A stretch of DNA of 64,000 nt from NCBI GenBank assembly GCA_009760855.2, contig WPIO01000007.1, positions 2,696,001 to 2,760,000 on the forward strand, given 5' to 3'. Numbering within the stretch: position 1 is the stretch's first letter; every line of letters starts with the position of its first letter. Origin of the DNA: Cristatella mucedo (taxonomy: Eukaryota > Bryozoa > Phylactolaemata > Cristatellidae). Under the pieces are notes generated by a model. That model searched no databases. It saw only the letters and a list, made by a program, of their open reading frames with translations, and was not told where the DNA came from. Of this stretch, positions 33,256 through 46,639 are shown one piece after another. The translations under genes were made by a program, and so were the position numbers.

Positions 33256-33845
33256 AGCATTAAAACCAAGCTACAAGCTACCAAAATCTCTACCTCCTGT
33301 AGTAGAAATGCTATCAAATTTTGACTATGTGGCTACACACGAAACAGTCCGTGAAGGCTTGATAAAATGAAAGTCCCTAACAAATTGCGGCTTTAAACTT
33401 ATCACTTTATAGCTTTTGTTGTGCACACCACAAACCCTCTGACTGCTTATAAACTAGTAACCAGGAAGACCCTCATAAGTTTCTTGGCCAAGGAAAAAGC
33501 GTTAAGCGGAAGGGATCATTTCTCATTTCTGAAGAATGAATCAGGAGGAGGGCTATGACTAATATCTACAGCAACGGAAATGCAGGCTATAGCTTACGAG
33601 AACTGGGGAAAGTAATCGTATGCGGGCTTTCTACCAGTTCCATGCAATTTTGCAGGCAAACACTGGGATACGATAATTTTAATTTAGGCCTCGTTTAATT
33701 TGAATCCTACCCTCCTTTTCTTACCTTAGTCAGGAGACCTAGAATTATACCGATCTTTAGTGTGTCGATGTAGACTTCATAATGGTCATCATGAAGATGG
33801 ATTCCTTCTATCCGTGATTTTAAATGCTAATGCTGCCAAAAATAT
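33256..33845. other. Unannotated sequence
   Basis: No gene or repeat family recognised. Confidence 0.35.
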
Positions 33846-33988
33846 ATAATATAATTCATTCATATAGCACACCAAGAGAAATTAATCTCTATTCAGGCGC
33901 TTCACATGTGCCTCGGGGCTCGAGCCCACGACCTCAGTCAGACCTTGGTCGGGGCGAGCACCTCAACCGCTAGACCAAACCAGCTCGG
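33846..33988 (-). mobile_element. S1 SINE
   Basis: In reverse: CATATAGCACACCAAGAGAA, TCTCTATTCAGGCGCTTCAC, GGGGCTCGAGCCCACGACC and CCGCTAGACCAAACCAGC. Hairpin slightly decayed. Confidence 0.9.
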
Positions 33989-34137
33989 CGCCAATGCTAA
34001 TAATGCATATACATACATTGCTAATCACTGCTAGGGCGATGAAAAGTCGGGTTTAAGTTGTTAGGAATTTTAGAGATCTTATAAAATCCAAGGTATTGGT
34101 TTTTTTAATTTTTTCAATTAGTATTTAATGTTAATCT

Positions 34138-35410
34138 TAATGTATCTCCGTCTGTAACTCCACAAAGTCATAAAGACCATGTGGGTGTTACGCAGGAGAG
34201 TTTTGCATGGCGCACTCACAGCCTAAGCGGCTTTCGGTACGCATTCGGTAGCCAACAGACTTCGTCTCATGCAACAAAGAGAAAGTGGGAAGCATAGCAG
34301 AATCAGGAGAGCAGTTGAGGTAGTGAGTAGCATGGAAGTAGCATCTTAGGACCGCTGAAAAGGATGTGCCATAGTCGGCAGTAGGAGAGCAGTTGCCGTT
34401 GCGTAAGAATTGTGGAAGCGAGTTTCACAGTCTAGGACCTGCAGAGCTAAAGCTTCTGTGGCCAACGGTCTTTAAGCGGAGGAATGGAGCAGCTAATTTA
34501 TTGTCCACACAGGACCTGAGGGTGCGAACAGGCTGAAACTGATGCAGCAGTTCAGGTAGGTACGAAGGAGCCCAGCCGTGGCGGGCCTTGAGTGTCAGCG
34601 TAAGAACTTTGGTCTGTATCCGTTGCTCAACCGGCATCCATCCTAGCTCTTTTAGCAAAGGAGACACGCGCTCATGTGCAGTGAAGGAGATAACTCCTAT
34701 AAGGGGTGGGGATAACTCCCCACCCTCAGACAAATTTCGAAAACGGTCAAACAATTTCAGGTTTTGGAGATATGCCAGTTAAAAGACAAACTAGTTGTAA
34801 ATGCAATCCCAAGTTTTGGTGGTTAGCAGATGAACGGAACATGGTAAATACAACTATTTTGTAAGACCTACTTACACCGGAAGTATTACATCGAGCTCAA
34901 AATAAATATATAAATATAATTCATTTGTATAGCGCCCTAAGAGAACCTAATCTCTATTCAGGCACATCACACACGCAATGGGGCTCAAGCCCACGACCTT
35001 GGCCAGATCTTGATCGGGGAGAGCACCTTAACCACTGGGCCAAACCAAAATGATAATTTTTGAAAAACCCGACCACCCGAACCGAGCGTTCGTGGTGAAC
35101 TTTTCAAATGTAAGGTACTCAGGCCTAAACGGACCCACAGGACATCACTTCAAACTGTGAAATAAACGCTAAATTTTCAAAATAATGACGCGCCCCTCGA
35201 GGTCAACCGTATGACTGGTAGTTATAACAATCAAAAAGACTAAAACCGATCGGCCGGAGCTTAGTCCCACCCCCGCCCAGCTCATAGCAACCTGCTGCAA
35301 ATGGCATTCCAAGGCCCACTCCTTATTTACTTGCCAGAAACATGTTTACATTAGTATGTTTACATCGGCTCACAAATCGGAAGTGGCTATTGTTCTGCAA
35401 CTAGACTATC
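34138..35410 (-). mobile_element. Chimeric retroelement copy 2: family B 3' end + body + S1 SINE + body
   Basis: Inverted counterpart of 7452-8448. On the - strand: longer body from about 35410, S1 SINE 34911-35046, body, then the family B C-terminus (frame 34754-34425, near-identical to 7856-8190) and the 3' end GGAGTTACAGACGGAGATAC at about 34140-34160. It extends about 250 bp further 5' than copy 1, and that extra part aligns with the orphan copy at 19.5-19.8 kb. The family B part retains the segment deleted in copy 1. Confidence 0.75.
34911..35046 (-). mobile_element. S1 SINE inside chimeric element copy 2
   Basis: Same S1 insertion as at 7564-7716, with about one base difference (GCGCCTG versus GTGCCTG on the SINE strand). 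Confidence 0.9.
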
Positions 35411-35684
35411 ATTAGCGATAATGTATTGAGAATATATCACCTCCGGGCCCGCGGTAACTAAAGAGTCCATTATCGTGGCACCTACTTAACCATAGGACTG
35501 CTGATCCGGTTCCTGTAGCGGCCATTGGCAAAATGCTGGCGGGCGCTGCGGCCACTCGGCTGGTGACTTGGATTGAGGCCGTTATGCAAAGGAGACGGTC
35601 GAGGCATTTTCCTTTCAAGCGCGCGGATGACGCCCGTCCTGGCGGCTGCGTCTCTAAAACCGCCTCCCCTGTTATTTAATAGTA

Positions 35685-35790
35685 ATAAGAATAATATTAA
35701 TACATTATATTTGTATAGCGTCCTAAGAAACCTTAATCTCTCTCTAAGCACCTTGTGTATGCTGTAAATAAAGCATGATCGAACGCATGA
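35685..35790 (-). mobile_element. Family A 3' tail fragment
   Basis: AT-rich tail, TAGCGTCCTAAGAAACCTTA...TCTCTCTAAGCACCTTG and the GAAATAAAGCATGATCG-type 3'UTR. It could be an S1/family A intermediate. An A/T-rich duplication follows at about 35826-35870. Confidence 0.6.
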
Positions 35791-35997
35791 CCGATGAATG
35801 ACGCGACAATGACAATACCAAGATTACATTACTTAAATAAATTAAATAATTAATTAAATAAATTGACATTACCAAGATTACAGCTGGGTACGATGTGCTA
35901 GGTTTACCAGTGGCTCTCCTCAGAGCGATATATTGAAGAATAATTTTGGCCGACTAGGCTTTTGAAGCAGCTTACTTGTCTGTTTACGCGTTTGACT

Positions 35998-35999
<2 letters not shown>

Positions 36000-36039
<40 letters not shown>

Positions 36040-36165
36040 TACTTGATAAAGCGCCCTCAGAGAACTTAACCTCTTTCTAGGCGCTTTACATTTGCTGCAC
36101 AGGGAATTGCAATTAAATGGTAAGTAAAATCATGCTTGAAAAACAAACAAGATGAATAACATGGT
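36000..36165 (-). mobile_element. Family A 3' end
   Basis: (AAT)n of about 40 bp, then AAAGCGCCCTCAGAGAACTT...TTTCTAGGCGCTTTACATTTGC and the first part of the 3'UTR down to ATAACATGGTTAG. Confidence 0.9.
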
Positions 36166-36574
36166 TAGTAGCTGGCATGCGCATTTTAGGCCGCCTTACT
36201 TGCTACTCTCGTATGATTTCTTTCGCGCAAAATCGCCTGGCTTTATTAGCCTATTCATGCTGTAGTGTGAACCGTAGAAATTACTGTACAATAGGTATTG
36301 TGGTGTCCTAAAGAAACGTTGTTCTTTATTCGAAACGATTCCCACCCTGCAGTAGTGACGCGGCAGTTAGTAGGCTATTGTGGTCTGAACGAAAAAAGAC
36401 TGATGCGACTTCTGCTGCGATCTCAATAGTCATCTCGTTCTAATGAAGCCACATCGAGGAACACAAGCAAGCATAAATCTCGTTTCATTCGCGTTCCCAA
36501 TAAAGCTCGAAAAACGTGCATTTCTAATAAAAAACCACGATAAAGATCTAATAATGTAAGCGATTACAATAGCA
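36166..36574. other. Unannotated sequence
   Basis: No gene or repeat family recognised. Confidence 0.35.
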
Positions 36575-37420
36575 GTAGTACGTAAGACATTCGCTTAGAG
36601 AACTAAATCTCTTTCTGCGCACTTTAAAAACGGTTGAGAGGAAATTTGCCTATTAGTTACTGAAAACATGCAGCCCCATCAATACGCATAAGCACTCAAA
36701 GGACAATTCATACGGACACAGCTAATGCTGTGAGGAGCAGCCTGGTTATCAACTTCTTAAGAATATTTCCAAGCAACAGGACGTCGTGAGGTCAGTCGAG
36801 AGTGAGATACAGGTTGGCTGGAGGCATAAGCAAAGACTAACATCTGTAGATCGGGCGGTAGGACTCGAAATCCGATTAAGAAGTATTTGGGATAAGTAGA
36901 CCGTAGCAAAAGAGGTTCAGGACCTACCAGTGAGTGATAGAACCTCGAAGTTAATACACTGCTTCATAGGAAGCGAGTACAGGGCGTTGAGAAGTTATAT
37001 AATGCAGCAGTTAAGACTTACATGAACAGGCAAGCCTAGCTGACGAGTTCTGAGCTAGCTGTATGCATTTATTGCACAGGCAGGAAGACCTGCGAGTAGT
37101 GAAATACATAAGTCTAGAGGGTACGTCACGACTCCACGGACTAACTTCTCGGTGGTACCCTTATCTAAGCAGGATCTACTTCTTGCAATGGAACGTAGCT
37201 TAAGGTAGGCAGACTTGACTGTGGAGATAACGTCGTCATCTAATGAAATATCACTTTGATAGAGGTTATCCAGAATGCGTGAATGTGTTATAGGAGATCT
37301 GCAGGCCTAGTAAATTTCGAAGCTTAGGCCCTAGAATTAGTGAGTTAAATTAAGTTTCGCCCAAAACTAGTAAATTGACTTTATTTTCATTGAATCTGAG
37401 AAGTTTTTTATATCTCAATG
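36575..37420 (-). mobile_element. Family A-like LINE, old divergent copy
   Basis: Decayed hairpin (CGCTTAGAGAACTAAATCTC), then collinear remnants: AGCACTCAAAGGACAATTC, CCAGTGAGTGATAGAACCTC, AGACTTGACTGTGGAGATAACG and GAATCTGAGAAGTTTTTTAT. No open frame remains. Confidence 0.65.
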
Positions 37421-37930
37421 TGAATGTCAGCAATTCATGCTGCAAAGAATATACGAGAGTTAGTCGTTCTGGATTGCAAGCCATGACGCTGTTGCTAACT
37501 TTCGGAACGGCTAACTGCAAGCGCCTAGGTGACCTGCTAATGAGGCGGTATTAAATGCCCAAGAAAAGGTACTTGCACCGAGTCATTGTATAAATGACAT
37601 ATCTTGCCAAGTGCCTTCACTGAATCGTCTGTGTGTTTTCAAAGGCATTCTCGATCTCTCAAACTTCGCTGATAGCCACTGGCACATACTTCGCTGCCAA
37701 TAAGATTTTGGCCCAAGCAGTGCCTAGTACTCATAATATCAAAACCGTGACTATACTGCAGAGACTGTGCCTCTTTCCAGGGCTATTTGCCAGCGGCCTA
37801 GTTTTCACTCACTACAATATTCACAGTGTCAACTCAGCTAACAGTAAAGTCACAGGCGGTCGGATAAATAAGTACCACCAAGTGGTACCGTAGCGACTCC
37901 TGAACTAACGTTCGTCGTCAAAAGCGCACA
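37421..37930. other. Unannotated sequence before satellite
   Basis: One + strand frame (37633-37893) is open for 86 codons but starts with a non-ATG codon and shows no known motif. Confidence 0.35.
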
Positions 37931-38252
37931 GTGCACGTGACTGTCAGTGCACGTGACTGTCAGTGCACGTGACTGTCAGTGCACGTGACTGTCAGTGCAC
38001 GTGACTGTCAGTGCACGTGACTGTCAGTGCACGTGACTGTCAGTGCACGTGACTGTCAGTGCACGTGACTGTCAGTGCACGTGACTGTCAGTGCACGTGA
38101 CTGTCAGTGCACGTGACTGTCAGTGCACGTGACTGTCAGTGCAGTGCACGTGACTGTCAGTGCACGTGACTGTCAGTGCACGTGACTGTCAGTGCACGTG
38201 ACTGTCAGTGCACGTGACTGTCAGTGCACGTGACTGTCAGTGCACGTGACTG
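37931..38252. repeat. 16-bp satellite, about 20 copies, each with CACGTG
   Basis: Nineteen essentially identical units GTGCACGTGACTGTCA, one 5-bp insertion (an extra GTGCA near 38139), and a final partial unit of 13 bp. No unique spacers, so it is not CRISPR-like. Confidence 0.97.
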
Positions 38253-38349
38253 GTGCCCTGCGAAAACACTAATACTCCAAACCGCAGTGGCGTACATGTG
38301 CCAAGTACAACCATCACGTCGGATAATTTCTTCATGCACTCTAAACCTT

Positions 38350-38500
38350 ATGATTATAATAATACTACAGTTGATAAAGCACCCTCAGAGAACTCAATCT
38401 CTTTCTAGGCGCTTTAAAATTTACTGCAAAGGAAGCACGATCGAATGGTTAGTGGTAGAATGCTCAATAAACAACAAGAGTAACATTTGATAGTGAAATA
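38350..38500 (-). mobile_element. Family A 3' end
   Basis: ATAATACTACAGTTGATAAA, GCACCCTCAGAGAACTCAAT, TTTCTAGGCGCTTTAAAATT and the 3'UTR motif GGAAGCACGATCGAATGG. Confidence 0.85.
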
Positions 38501-39254
38501 TTCCTCTTCTAATTTTTATAATTCAGTAATGACTAATACTCTATTTTTAGTTTCGTAAAATTAACGATTTAGCGTACCAGTGTTTCAGAAGGAAGAATTT
38601 GTTCTGTTAAGCTATCCTTGGCACGGTCAAATCTCAGTAGCAACTGGCAGCGCCATGAGTAACAATCACCTAGTTACCAGGTGACGATCAAAAGTGGCTG
38701 CGAAATAGGGCACTAAAGAATTCTGTATCCTGTCGACCCATCTAAAGACCAATCTGAAGAAACGCTTTCGTTTTGCACTTCGAGCGTTCTGCGTATAGAA
38801 GAGAAATTAAAAAGAAATGTGAACTCAGTTTTGCTTAAAGATTATAACTAAAGCGATGCGACCTGCGACGAATAACGCCTGAACGTTGTATCGGAGTTGA
38901 CGACTTGCTGATGCAGTGCCAATTCGCGAAGGTAGGCTGCGAGTATCGTAACGCAGAACAAGCGCCCACATCTCAACATAAAAAGTCCATAACCATAACG
39001 TAGACAAGTCTATTTGACAACAACAGAAGATAGCAAGCGTACAACAACGGCCATGACGTTAACCAATGGCTCAGTGGCCATAAGTTCAAGCCAGCTCGAA
39101 TGCCAGCTCTGGAAGAATAGCTGTCGTCCTTATCACCTATATCACGCCCTTGTCGGCTTCTACGCTGCCTTGTCCGTAGATTATCGCATAATCGATTCCT
39201 AACCATTACACTCCAGGAACCATGATAAATGAATATCAGTCATATATAAAGCAG
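38501..39254. other. Unannotated sequence
   Basis: No gene or repeat family recognised. Confidence 0.35.
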
Positions 39255-40680
39255 ACTCTGGTACGGTCTCTCTGCTTGATTTGCTCGATCTTTTGGCAGC
39301 TTTTGATACTATAGATCACAAAGTCCTTCTAGAGTGCCTCTCATCTCGCCTGTGAATCACTGGTACTGCAATACAATGGTTTAAGTCCTATCTCAATGGA
39401 AGACTCCAGAGTTTTGATGTGAACGTAAAAAGATAATAAGAAGAACCACTAAATGATGGGGTACCTCAGGGTTCTGTACTTGGTCCGCCGGTTCTTTTCA
39501 CGGTTTATACTCTTCCTCTTGCCGATGTGATTGCCAGGCACAAACTACGCTTTCGCCTCTATGCAAATGACATTCCGTTGTACCTTTGCTTTGATACCAG
39601 CCCTTACGGCACGTCGAATCCTCTCAGTTTCCTTGCTGCCTGTATTAATGACATCAGCCATTGAATGGCAGCAACCTTTCTTAAATTGAATGATGATAAA
39701 ACCAACTTACTATGATCTATATAATCTATGTATGTATTTATTTATTTATAATATTTAATCTATTTATTTATTTATTTATAATCTATTTATGGGCAAACCA
39801 AGTGTGACTTATAAATTGGAAAGTTTTAACGCTCAAAAGTGGTTCTGCCAACATATCCCCTGTTGAATCTGCACGAGATCTAGGTGTCATGTTCCAAAGT
39901 GACCTTTCATTAGAAGAACGCGTCAACTCATCAATCATGTCTGCCTACTTCCAGCTACATAACATTGCTAGAAATTATTTCATGCATTTGTGACATCCGG
40001 TCTTGATTTCTGGAACTCACTGCCTGTTTGTCTACCGGCCTGTGAATTCAGGTGCTTACAGTTGGAGCAAAACTCTGCCGCTAGGCTTGTCTGTCGTGAG
40101 CGTCGCAGTTGCCACATCACACCACTTCTCGCCGACCTGCACTGGCTCTGAGTCAAGCAGCGAATCGACTTCAAGGTTTTAGTCACTCACTTTTAGGTCC
40201 CTTTATTCTTTGGTTCCAGCCTATCTATCAGATCTACTCTCGCACCAGGCTAAGCGTCGTAACGGCGACTTTTTGAATCGAATCGCTTACCTTTACCTTG
40301 TACGAATCTCAAATCTTTTGGAGACCATGCCTTTAGTTCGCATGCTCCCAAAGCCCGTGGTCCCGTCCGACTGGCGTCACGACATTCCCTGACTTGACGT
40401 CATTTAAAAAGGAGCTACAACGCGTCTATTTATTTCAGCATTTAGTGGGTCTATGTGATTCGTCCTTTGTGTGCTTATGCGTGCTGACTGGATGCATGAT
40501 ACCACTAACCACATTTGCACGCTGAACCTGTGCATGTCACCTCTAATTATTTTAAGCTTGTTGTAATTGGGCATGCAACCACTAATCATTCGATCGTACT
40601 TCCTTTGCGGCAAATTTAAAGTGCCTTGAAGGAGATGGATTTCTCTGAGGGCGGTGCACAAATGCATTTTTATTATTACG
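39255..40680 (+). mobile_element. Family A LINE, degenerate, interrupted by microsatellite
   Basis: Collinear with the 28-29.5 kb copy: GCTCGATCTTTTGGCAGC, GGGGTACCTCAGGGTTCTGT (motif B), TATGCAAATGACATTCC (motif C, where the aligned codons read YANDI, so a catalytic Asp is lost), CTTGTCTGTCGTGAGCG, and a 3' end at about 40610-40660. Many stops and frameshifts. About 75 bp of (TTTA)-type repeat interrupts it at about 39715-39790. Confidence 0.88.
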
Positions 40681-42280
40681 ATCTGGTTGATTTAACTAAC
40701 AGCCGTTTGACACTTCTTGCAGTAGATAAGAACAAATCTGCTTTTCCCCTAAATTTAAAGCAGTGTATGGAATCTAATAGATCGCTATATTATGCATTGA
40801 CCCTATCGATTGTACAAGATAGCCACAATAGGTAAAAGACTTTTGAAAAACGAAGTCTTCGCACTTGTAGGTCATTAGAAAGTCAATGTATCACATATAT
40901 TTGCATACAAATATATGTTATGTTACCCTTGTTGTTCGCGCTAATTTGCATGCCGATCGTTTCATTTGTCAATTGGAGAACGACCAATAAATGTGCTTTG
41001 AGGGAGATACATCTCATAGAGGGCAAAGCTCCCACCCCTCAGAGAGATTCAGACGGCAAAACTTGACCTTGTGATCGCTGTGATTGCGATTCATTATTTA
41101 ACGCCCTTAACTAATAGATTTCATGGCAGTAGATAATTACCCATTGCGAGACTTCTGCACTTACCAAAAGTTTTTTTTCTTAACCGCACTATACTTAAAA
41201 TTTAAAATATATTCTGAGTAGAATGGTACAGTGCATAAAATATGCACAGCTTGCTGCACTATAGTCTTGAGGCTTCATGTTCAACAAAGAAGGATTGGGC
41301 TGACGCTAGAAGAATTTCCGGGAAGAGCAATTTGGGGCTCAGGTGCATCATCCTTAGAAAACTCCCGACCCAGCATTTCTTAATTAAGTAATTATAGTTA
41401 CGTGAGGTCGCAAAAATGATTTGCCTCATCACACAGAGTTCGCGCATACAAACACATAGTCGTGTACATATAGATAGGTCCTACTCATTGCCGTGTAATT
41501 TTTGCTCAGTTAAGTTGTTAATTAATATTTTTCACATTAATTTATAAAATTAAGAAACGATTTTTATTGGATAAAGTTTCGACCCAATCTAAGTGCGAGT
41601 GGAGCGAAGGTCGGAACTGTGTACTGCTACCGTATCCCTAAATTAATGCAAGGGCTATTTAATTAGGTACTTCAAGAGAAATACGTAGGTACTACTGAAG
41701 AACTACCTGGGCTCTGCCGAAGAACCGCGTCTTATCTGCCTCGGAAGTTGTGCTCACGACTTCCAACCTCCGGCAGCTAAAATCTAAGCCACTGATCCAT
41801 ATTGACAGATTTAAAGGGAGAAATCATCATGCAATAATTATATAGCGGTTGGTAATGGCACTGGGGGTATAAAGAGAAATATGGTTAAAATAATCTACCC
41901 CTATGATAAGCTAAGTTTTCCGGAAAGTTCCTCACTGTCACTTACTGCTGATATTAAACATTGGCATGCTACGACTTTACACGAGTATGAAGTAACTTAA
42001 AGGGGTTTTTGAAAGGTGGCCTAAAGATTCGAGCACCTTTCGCTGTCTGCGCTACGACCTGCTTTGCTGTCGCCCGAGGTGATGACTGGCGCATCTAGAT
42101 GAGTTGCCGTATTGGAAAACTGCCAGAATTGAGCGAGACTCACCGGAATTCATGCTGCTCGTGTGCTTTTGGTAAGCGGTGTCCATACATAAACAAAATC
42201 TGCCCAGTTTTCCGTGATTTTTCATAGGTAAAATTTCTCTAAAAAACCATCAGGTTCCAGACGCCATACCGAACCAGTAA
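40681..42280. other. Mostly unannotated sequence
   Basis: Around 40975-41035 there is a possible decayed retroelement hairpin (GTGCTTTGAGGGAGATACAT...TAGAGGGCAAAG). Otherwise nothing recognised. Confidence 0.35.
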
Positions 42281-42284
42281 TAAT

Positions 42285-43840
42285 AATAATTATAATAAAA
42301 AAATAATAATAATGCATTTGATATAGCACCCTCAGAGAACTCGACCTTTTTCTAGGCACTTTAAATTTGCTGCAAACGAAGCGTGGTCAAATGGTGAGTG
42401 GTAGCATGCTCGACGAAAACAAGAATAGCATGGTTATGGGTGACATGCACAGGGTCAGCGTACACATTTAGTTAGTGGCAGCATGCACAGTATCGGCACT
42501 CAAGAGCACATAAGCGAAGAATCACAGGGAGTCGCTAAATGCTGTCATAAATAGATGCCTTTAGTTTCTTTTTAAATGTGGACAAGTCAGGAGATGTCGT
42601 AACGAAAGTTGAGAGGAGTTCCAGGCTTTGGGAGCATTCGAATTAAATGTAATATCTCCAAAGGGTTTGACATTTGTACGAGGTCTAGGTAAACAGTTAG
42701 ATTCCGAAAACAGGTGATGCGATGCTTAGCCGGACGAGGGAGTAGATCTGATAGGTAGGCTGGAGCCAAAGAATGAAGGGACCTAAAAGTGAGCGACACA
42801 ACCTTGAAGTCGATGCGTTGCTTCACTGGGAGCCAGCGCAGGTCGGTGAGAGGTGAAGTGATGTGGCACCTGCGACGCTCACGACAGACAAGTATTGCTT
42901 CAAAGTTTTGCACCAGCTGTAAGCGCCTGAGTGCACAGGCAGATAGACCAGCAAGCTGTGAGTTACTGAAGTCAAGACGGGATGTCACAAATGCATGGAC
43001 TAATTTAGATATTGAGTTGCTGTCTAAACAAGCCCGAATTTTAGCAATGTTATGTATTTAGAAGTAGGCAGACTTGACTGTGGAGCTGAAGTTTTCGCCT
43101 AATGAAACATCACTTTAGAACATGACACCTATATTTCGTGCATATTCAACTGGAGATAGGTTGGCAGAGCATTTTGAGCGTTAACCTTTCCAATTTCTGA
43201 ATCACACTTGGTTTGCGCATAACTAGTAAGTTGGAAATATCATCATTCAATTTAAGAGAGTTGACTGCCATCCATGTGCGGACGTCATCAACTCATGTGG
43301 CAAGGGAGATGAGAGAATTGGACTTGGACGTGCTCGAGGGGTGGAATGGATCAAAGCAAAAGTACAACCGAGTCATCTGCATAGAAGTGAAAGCCTAGAT
43401 TGTGCTTGGCAATCACATCGGCACGAGGAAGAGTATAAACTGTGAAAAGAACGGGACCGAGCACGAAGCCCTGAGGTGCCCCATATTTCAGAGGTTCCTC
43501 GGATGATGTTTATCCAATCACATCAACACTCTGGAGTCTCTCACTGTGCAGAACCTGAACCGTTACAGAGCAGTGCCAGTGACGCCCAGCCGAGATGGAA
43601 GGCGCTCATGAAGGACTTGGTGATCGATAGGTGATCGAGCTGCCGAAAGATCGAGCAAAACAAGCAGAGACACTCGACCTAAGTCTGCATTCCTGAGTAG
43701 GTCTTCACACGCCCGAGCGTTGCTGACTCCGTGGAGCGATTATCTTTACAACCAGACTGGAACTTACTAGCAAGGTGTGAAGTTTCAATATATGGGTTCA
43801 GTTGGTCTGCAACGACTCGTTCCAGCGTCTTTTATAGTAC
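42285..43840 (-). mobile_element. Family A LINE, long degenerate copy
   Basis: On the - strand, from the 3' end: AT-rich tail, hairpin (ACCCTCAGAGAACTCGACC), 3'UTR and C-terminus (42587-42988 encodes RLQLVQNFEAILVCRERRRC and RIDFKVVSLTFRSLHSLAPA). The RT core (motif C and B region at about 43380-43490) and the upstream segment to about 43830 follow. Multiple frameshifts. It extends further 5' than the 28 kb copy (ending near TTGCAGACCAACTGAACCCA on the - strand). Confidence 0.9.
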
Positions 43841-46630
43841 ACATAGAAAAACCAGCGAGCTTTCACAATGAATTGGAAACAAAAATGAGCAAAGCAAGCA
43901 AGCAGTATATAAGTGTAGACATATCGTAGAAAATAGCGGAAGAACAAGTAAAAAACAAAGTCACAGTCACTCTGTGCCACACAACCGAAACTATGCCGGA
44001 ACGTCGCATCCGACATCCGCTCTATAACATGCAGAGACGGAAGAAGGAGCCCAAGCAGCTTCGTGCTCAGCGAACGCCTCACTTGGGACAAGGTCTAAAA
44101 TAGAAAGAGAATGTAGGTCGGTTCGACCACTTGAAGACCCAGGTCACGTGGTATGGACTCCTTGGCCGACAGTAGGCCTGGCTCAGCCAGCTAAGTTGAG
44201 CTTGCCGCTAGGTCAGCAGACACCCAGTCCCGCACTTTAAGGCAGCGCTAAAATTTCACGTGATTTCTCACTGGTATAAGCTATCGCTTCGACAGACAAG
44301 TTCTCTATTTTCTAGAAAGCAGATGGAGAAGAAATTAGTGGAGATTCCTCGAGGATTAATCGTGCCAAACACATTGTTTTGTCAAGCTGACTAGTGTTTA
44401 TCCCCCGAAGCAGCCATACACTCGGATGCAAGACCGAAGGAATCACCAGCTCGAAGACTAGCTTAAATGGCAATTTGGACTGCAATTTAATGACCGCTGC
44501 TCCATGCTCCACGCCCTTCGTCGCCCCCTGGCTCCGCCAATTATTATAACTCCTTTCGTAAAGTTCTATTCTGCATTTCGCGCCCGAGCATACGTAGTTC
44601 ATTAATCGCTGCTATTACTAAAAAACGAATAGCTAAACTACCGCCGTCGTAATTTGAAAAATTGACGAGTCAAAGGCTTTGTCTGTCGGGCTGAGAGCAG
44701 GAAAGTTTCGGCTCGAGCCTCGAGGAGGCGTGGTCTCGATGAGGGTGGGGATGGGGGTCTGGTTTTGGAGTAATAAGTAAATAGGAAGGCTATCAGTAGT
44801 GGTATCGATTTGGTAATGGTTGAAGCATGTTAATGGTAAATAAATGTTAAGAAAGCTAACGAAATGCTTGTATTGCTTTTAGAATTCCATCAATAGGCCA
44901 ACTGTACTTAAACGCAATTGCAAAAATTGCTCAATGGATAGGCAGTTCAATGAAAACAACCACTGAGTTTCTTAAGTTTCAGAAAATGTGCTAAGAAGTA
45001 AGACAGTATATGCAATTACAAGATATGCTATTAGGGAACACCTACTGCATTCACACCCTTACCTTTGCTCTCCTCTACATTAGGTTAATTGAGTACCGTC
45101 GCACAGTGCATTGAATGTCAGTATAGAGTTACATTGAAGAAGAGCTACCTATGAAGCTACGCGCGAAAGCCACAGAGGCTAAAGAATAACGCTCTACAAA
45201 TATATTTCAAATCTGTTAACTTCATGTCGGTAAAAATGAGTGGATACAAAATGAGTAAATTTTAGCACGCATAAAGTTGTATCGGTAAAGTTATGGTTAA
45301 AGAATGCTTGCATAGACACTAGCCTAGCATAGCCCCAGAGACACAAGCGGGTTCTATACCTCTGACTTGGTTAAATCTGACTGCCGGTCAAAATGCTCCG
45401 GTTACGCTACTAGATCTAAATCAACACATGTATCTTTGCGATTGAGGGAGGTCTACAGCATTCCACTCGGCTTTTATGTCAACTAATTCAGTGCAGACTT
45501 GTGTAGCAAAGAACCGAACAAGCTAATAGTGAGGAAATGAGCCGGTCCCACCAGAAAGGGCAAGTTATAACGATACTCTTTAAATGATCGACGTCAATAA
45601 ATAAATGGCCTTATCCTAATCTGAGTCATGAAGATTTCTAGAGCTGAAAAAACACACACACACAATACTGCTTTTCAAAGATCCTTAATTTTTGAGCTAG
45701 AAAGTCGTAAGAAGACAACATTTTCACATACATATAACCTATAAATATAGTCATTTGAAATTTATTTCATGTGCTGAAGTCGATGTGACGTGTTAAGGTG
45801 TCAGGGTATCCATGGCTATAAATTTTAGTAGAATAGAATAGTATTAAATGATGACTTTGACAATTTATTTTGATGCAAGTACCTGCATTCCATTTATTGA
45901 TGGTCTGAAAATACTTTTGCTACAAGCTCTCGATATTCAGTCTAACTATCTTGCAAGTGCCTATCACAAGTGGCACCTAGAAAGAGGTGAAAGAGATGAT
46001 ACAAGTGCTGACCCACGAGTGAGGGCAGCTAGTCTTCTTGGCATTGGCGTGCTTCAGCTTCCACAAAATGCTGATGGTATGATACCTTATAGAAAATGAG
46101 GGAAAATTAAGTGGTGAGGATTTATAGCAGGATCGATATTATTTTACTACCAGACGCTTGAGCAAATTTAACACGCCAATTTATGATCCTCAACTTAAAT
46201 TAGCCGGCAAAGCAGGTGACTGACCTTGAGTTTCACTAGCATTCTTTTTTGCCGACACGGTCTTACTCCAAAGCCATGAACGCCCAGATATGAGCTCTGC
46301 CGTCCTTTCCCGAAATTCAGCGAATCGTTTCTTACTAAGAGCCAATTTCTGTAGGCTGTTCCGTTCGCAGTATCAAGAATCTTGATGATCGAGACTCATT
46401 TCGCTTTTGTGCAGCGCTGGAGCACCAGGCCGAGCTCACATGAAGTCAGCAAGCGTCATTGAGGTGGTCGCTTGGTTCATGCAAATCTAATTGATTTATT
46501 AAAAAATACCGTAGATACACGATTACAAATACAGTCTCAGTATAAAAATGAACTGGCAAACGAAGGCAACGAACAACGCCATGTTCAGTATTTTCTAGGA
46601 AATCTCTCCAGGGCAACCAGCGACAGCCCG
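43841..46630. other. Unannotated sequence
   Basis: No gene supported. A + strand frame 45848-46099 (83 codons, ATG start) and a - strand frame 43798-44091 have no recognisable domain. No SINE or LINE match seen. Confidence 0.35.
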
Positions 46631-46639
46631 CTTTGCTCC

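Noticed and set aside
37931-38252. CRISPR-like array
   Set aside because: The 16-bp units are directly adjacent with no unique spacers and the genome is eukaryotic; it is a tandem satellite.
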